A DNA stretch of 64,000 bases, from the NCBI GenBank assembly GCA_002943765.1, contig PQWQ01000005.1, forward strand, positions 1,612,001 to 1,676,000, given 5' to 3'. The notes under the pieces were generated by a model, which saw only the letters and a program-made list of their open reading frames with translations, searched no databases and had not been told where the DNA came from. Each line of letters begins with the position of its first letter. The stretch's first letter is position 1. The position numbers were made by a program, and so were the translations under genes. Below, piece by piece: positions 59,885 to 64,000 of the stretch. Source of the DNA: Psoroptes ovis. Its lineage: Eukaryota > Arthropoda > Arachnida > Sarcoptiformes > Psoroptidae.

Positions 59885-61564
59885 CCTTATTTGATTTCAG
59901 CAATTTAAACATCCGAAAACATTGTTTACATTCATAATCATTCCAAATTTAAAAATGGTAAATTGAATAAATTCTGAATCTCTGAATTTCGAGGTTTACA
60001 ACTAAAATTGGAAATTCAGTCGCGCTCAAATGATTTGACATTATTCAATCAAAGAGATTTAATGAAATGAAATACGCAAAACAACGAATGAATTATTCAA
60101 ATAATTCAAATAACAACAACAATAATCTACTATTAATTACATTGAAATAATCACGGTAATAATAATAATGACAATGAAACAATCGTTGGACACACAACAA
60201 TCAATGATAATGGAATAAACAATAGAATTTTTAATTAATTGCATGGACACACACTCATTCATACAAACATCAATGTGGACAATATGTATGTCAATTCAAA
60301 AAGTTGAAACAACAACAGCATGCCGAAATATTGTCGCCAATCCTTTTTTTTGGCATAATTAACCATCGCATTCAACAACAATTTTGACCACCACCAACGG
60401 CCGTTGTGATAATTAATTCAACGTGATGATAATAGCGAATCGGGCGCTCGAATACGTCTTCGGCGATCATCCGACGATATCGGCTCCATGTTTCTAAATT
60501 TGAAATTTTTCAAAATTACAAAAAAAAATTGAATTTTACAAATTCAATTATCCTTGAAAATTATGTAGAATTTCTCGAATTGATTTGAATCATCAAATAA
60601 AATGCAATTTTCGCATTTTAATAATCTAATGCAATGATTCAATGACAAATTCAATTTTAAATATGAAATAAATGACCATCATCATTACCATCACCAGCAT
60701 CAACAACAATAATGAATGGTTGGTTAGTAAGGCGGAAATTTTTGTGCTAAAATTAGCATCTCACACAGAGATAACCAATGAGTGAAATCATAGATTTATG
60801 ATGTTGATAATGTGTACCAATGGTCGGCACTGTAATTCATATTTCTGGGTTATCATATTTTTTTGAATGTCAATCAATGTTCGTTGATGCACGAAAAATA
60901 AATGATAATGATGAGCATTGAAAACAGAAAATCAAATATTCTTCCGCATCCATTGTTAATATATTTGATTATGTTTCTGTATTCGCGATTTCATTGATGC
61001 TAAGCATAATCATTCAAATGAAAAATAAAAATGGACAAAAGAATATGATTCTACTCAATTCAATGTTCAATATCCAACATTATTAATCGATAATGATGAT
61101 GATGCTTGATTGCATGATTAATTTTTAAATTCTTTCGGCCAGCAATTTTCGAGGACGAATCTATGCAATCTGAGCAATTAATTATGATCATCACTGACAC
61201 AGCAATCATATATGCCCATCAATAAGTGTCATCGCTTAAGGCTGCAATGATCCGTCCGGCACCAAGACACTCGAACCATTTATTCAATAGAAAATTATGA
61301 TCCTATTTGACCATCTTTGGTTTGATCAAGGAAAATGTTTGAAATTATCTATTTTACAGAAAAAATAGACTAAAATATATTTGATTTGAGGAAACACCGA
61401 GCCCGGAATCAGGATTTTATTATCGTTATCATTTGTGATTGAGGAAAAAAATTTCAGAATTAATTTCAAATCAAGTTCGATTGAATGATTTCATTCAAAA
61501 TTTTAAAAATTCTAATAACCATTGTCCATTCATTCATTTATCCGTCCACAAGGCAATGATGATA
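59885..61564. other. Intergenic region between GPI-protein and PCYT1 genes
   Basis: Mostly AT-rich. A CpG-rich patch at 60395-60490 upstream of the GPI-protein gene contains a minus-strand ATG with a 23-codon frame (MEPISSDDRRRRIRAPDS), which may be a 5' exon or promoter sequence. A second GC-richer patch lies at 61200-61280. No tRNA is evident. Confidence 0.4.
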
Positions 61565-63039
61565 TCATTGTTTTTGCGTTATTCGCCTTTGATTCATCAT
61601 CATCATTGAATCGCCATTCGTTGTTGTTGCTGCTGTTGTGGATGATGATGATGCTGTGGTGGAAGAATCATCATTATCAGTGGTAGTTTGTTGATTATTT
61701 TGATGTATTTTATCATCATTCTTATGTTTATTATTATTGTTATCATCATCATCATCATCATCATCTGAATATTCATTATTTTTCGATGATAATCTTGTCG
61801 ATCTTCTTGTTCGAACATCATTTTTAAAACGTTTCGATTGTGATGATGTTCTTTGACGATTTTTATTCGAAACAGTGGACTGATTTGTTGGTGTTGCTAT
61901 TGCATTATTATCATTAAGATAATCTTCTTCTTCGGAAAAACCGGAAAATATACCAGATTGGAATGATGATGATGATTCGGTCATATGTGTTGGACTAGAA
62001 CTAGATGGTGATCTTGTTGGTGATAAGGCACGTTTAATTCTACCTGTAGATTGATTCCAAATTGTATTCTATTTACAAATTAAGAAATGAAATTAGAGTT
62101 ATTGAGAAAAATCATTGAATTCAAAATAAACAAACCAATGTTCCATCAGGTCCAAATAATTCAATAAAGCTATTTATAAATTCAATCGATTTATCTTCCC
62201 ATTTTTGTATGAATTCATGACGTTTTTGTCCAAAATTTTCCACCAACATTTTACCTTTATCTTTTAATGCATCCATTTTATTTTGTAATAGGAATTTTTT
62301 CTCCTAACAAAACAAAAATTGAAACATTGGAATTTTCAAGAAATTCAGAAAAGCATACATTCAAAAATGAAACATTCAATTCTTTAGCCGTATAACCACG
62401 TGCTAAATTTCGACGAACATATACATCATAATCACGTACAATACGTGCAACTAGGTCCGATGTTGATATACCTTCGGTACGTTGTGTAGCCAGAAACATA
62501 CCACGTTCTTTAATTTTTGAATAAACATCATCCGAACCACTGGTGAGATATGGTATATCATCATGTGCAACAAAATCAATTTTATGTTCAAATAAAAATT
62601 CATCAGTCAATATCCATGGTGCATCACGTACAACTTCATCAACATAACGACAATGTCTAACAGCTTCATATCGTTCAGTTTCATTCATAACTGTTTTACC
62701 TTTGAATTTATTTGTTAAATAATCATTGTTTACTATTTGAAAAATAGATAAATTATAATATTAATCGATTTTGTTTATTTTGAATAGAATTCTCATTAAA
62801 TAGTTACCTCCAACCAATAGATAAACATTTGGAAATGCACTTTTAGCTTGCATTAATTGTCTTGCATGTCCAGCATGAAATAAATCATAAATACCATCAG
62901 CATAGATACGTATTTTACGATTCATCGGTACTTGACCTAATCTGGCCATTTCTAGCGTGATTTTTATTGAATAATCACATTTAGATAATTCAGCCAATGA
63001 TTCTGGATCACCAGCAAATGCAGCCGGTTTTGTTGACAT
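61565..63039 (-). CDS. PCYT1: CTP:phosphocholine cytidylyltransferase
   Basis: Exons 63039-62808, 62732-62359, 62303-62136 and 62068-61565 (introns 75, 55 and 67 bp) give 425 residues. The catalytic domain has ADGIYDLFHAGHARQL (HxGH at 55-58), HCRYVDEVVRDAPW, FVAHDDIPY and the RTEGISTSD signature (162-170). The enzyme makes CDP-choline, the rate-limiting step of phosphatidylcholine synthesis. Exon 3 is an amphipathic helix region (EKKFLLQNKMDALKDKGK, ending WEDKSIEFINSFIELFGPDG) that binds membranes and regulates activity, shorter than in vertebrates. Exon 4 is a Ser/Pro and Asp-rich tail with SPTRSPSSSSPT phosphorylation-type sites and a basic stretch (KRFKNDVRTRRSTR) that could serve nuclear import. 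Confidence 0.95.
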
Positions 63040-64000
63040 TTTTTTTCAGTAAATTTCAATAATTAATTATGGAAAAACAATAACAAATTGAAAAAAAAAA
63101 CAATGTAAATAGATGTAAAATTATTTGTAAAATTTAAACAAAAATATAAATATCAATTTCGTTGCGGTTGTTTCGGCGTTGAAACCATTGAAATTATATG
63201 AAATGTTTGTATGAAATCAAATCAAATAAACAATAATTTCATTTCAATTATGATGAAATTAACCAAACAAACATGAATGAATGAATAAATCACACCATAA
63301 ATTAATTAGAATTCACAATAATAATCAATCACAATCAATAAATTGATTGATTTTATTTTTTGATTGCGTCGTCGTTGTTGTTGTTGCTGCTGTTGTTGAT
63401 GAATATATAATTTCTAACATTTCATATAAAAATATTAAATGTGAAATGATTTTGGTGACATATGAAACAACACAAACATACAAACAATCAAATTGACACA
63501 ATCAAACATTGAAAATTGGAAAAATTTTTAGATTAAACGGTGCCATGATTTTTGAATATTTTTTTTTCAAATACATTTGAAAGCGGTGAATGGAAATAAT
63601 TTCTATATTTAAATGATAATTTCTTCTCTTTTCTCTTATTATTTGTATTTAAAAAATAGTTTCTTATCTATTTCTTATCTGTGTTATATTTTGTTCAATG
63701 TTCAACAGTCATTTGTTTTGATTTTCAATTGGTTTCTAAACACATATGCATAGTTTAATTCATTTATAATTATCATCATTATTTTAATTGATTGAATATT
63801 AATGAAAAAAAAATCTCAGCACCAGCAAATTATTTAAACAAAAATCAATGATTACGAATCATATCAACATTTCATATCATCACTTCCTCTAATCATCAAT
63901 ATATGTTTGTGTATAAAACGTTGCTCGTGACATTAAAACATTTTTTTTCTTTCATTCAAAATGAATGCAGTAATTTCACATGAAAATCAATTTAGATGAA
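63040..64000. other. 5' flank of PCYT1
   Basis: AT-rich sequence with a (GTT)n/(GCT)n run at 63366-63402. It must include the PCYT1 promoter and 5' UTR. I see no other gene before the window ends. Confidence 0.5.

Noticed and set aside
61245..61280. tRNA-like sequence on the minus strand (GGTTCGAGTG)
   Set aside because: No paired acceptor stem or anticodon arm is visible.
1..64000. CRISPR arrays, bacterial operons, rRNA genes
   Set aside because: No regularly spaced direct repeats, no ribosome-binding-site spacing and no rRNA motifs were seen; introns show the DNA is eukaryotic.

Overview
The window looks like nuclear DNA from an arthropod with a compact, very AT-rich genome. An astigmatid mite of the Dermatophagoides/Euroglyphus/Sarcoptes type is my best guess. 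The reasons are GT-AG introns mostly 55-115 bp long, A/T-ending codons, (AAT)n/(GAT)n/(CAA)n runs that put poly-Asn, Asp, Gln and Ser tracts into proteins, and an ecdysis-triggering-hormone-type receptor. The species is inference; no rRNA or mitochondrial marker is present. Exon joins below were worked out by eye from splice sites and reading phase.

Layout. 1-11688: gene-poor, with simple repeats and a TTAA-flanked miniature inverted-repeat element that has a second element inside it. 11689-21449: dense housekeeping cluster: an MFSD6-like transporter (+), a very-long-chain fatty acid elongase (-), the PTPMT1 phosphatase (+), dynactin p24/DCTN3 (-), TRIAP1 (+), a small acidic coiled-coil protein (+) and P5C synthase/ALDH18A1 (-). 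Neighbours are convergent with 37-85 bp between stop codons, or divergent from short shared promoters. 22817-31681: a three-exon GPCR matching the ecdysis-triggering hormone receptor (-). Its 6.2-kb first intron holds an interrupted plus-strand ORF, four copies of a short inverted-repeat element and a 12-bp minisatellite. 35606-36193: a small two-exon protein with a C-terminal zinc-finger-like motif (-). 37099-42280: a six-exon, about 1600-residue Asn/Gln-rich protein ending in a RING-H2-like finger (-). 45237-53986: a probable Igloo/GAP-43/neurogranin-like acylated IQ-motif protein (+). Its 7.7-kb intron contains an antisense, intact Tc1/mariner-like transposase ORF lacking one catalytic Asp, plus several miniature elements. 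58506-59884: a secreted Cys-rich, probably GPI-anchored protein (-). 61565-63039: CTP:phosphocholine cytidylyltransferase, PCYT1 (-).

Shared biology. Four genes touch lipid metabolism: the elongase, PTPMT1 (phosphatidylglycerol formation), TRIAP1 (phosphatidic acid import for cardiolipin) and PCYT1 (phosphatidylcholine). PTPMT1 and TRIAP1 act in the same mitochondrial cardiolipin route and are separated only by DCTN3; this may be chance. I found no operon, CRISPR array, tRNA or rRNA gene, and no clearly new multi-gene system. The most unusual items are the transposase-like ORF with a lost catalytic residue, the several families of miniature inverted-repeat elements, the interrupted nested ORF, and the poly-Asn/Gln insertion in the first intracellular loop of the receptor.
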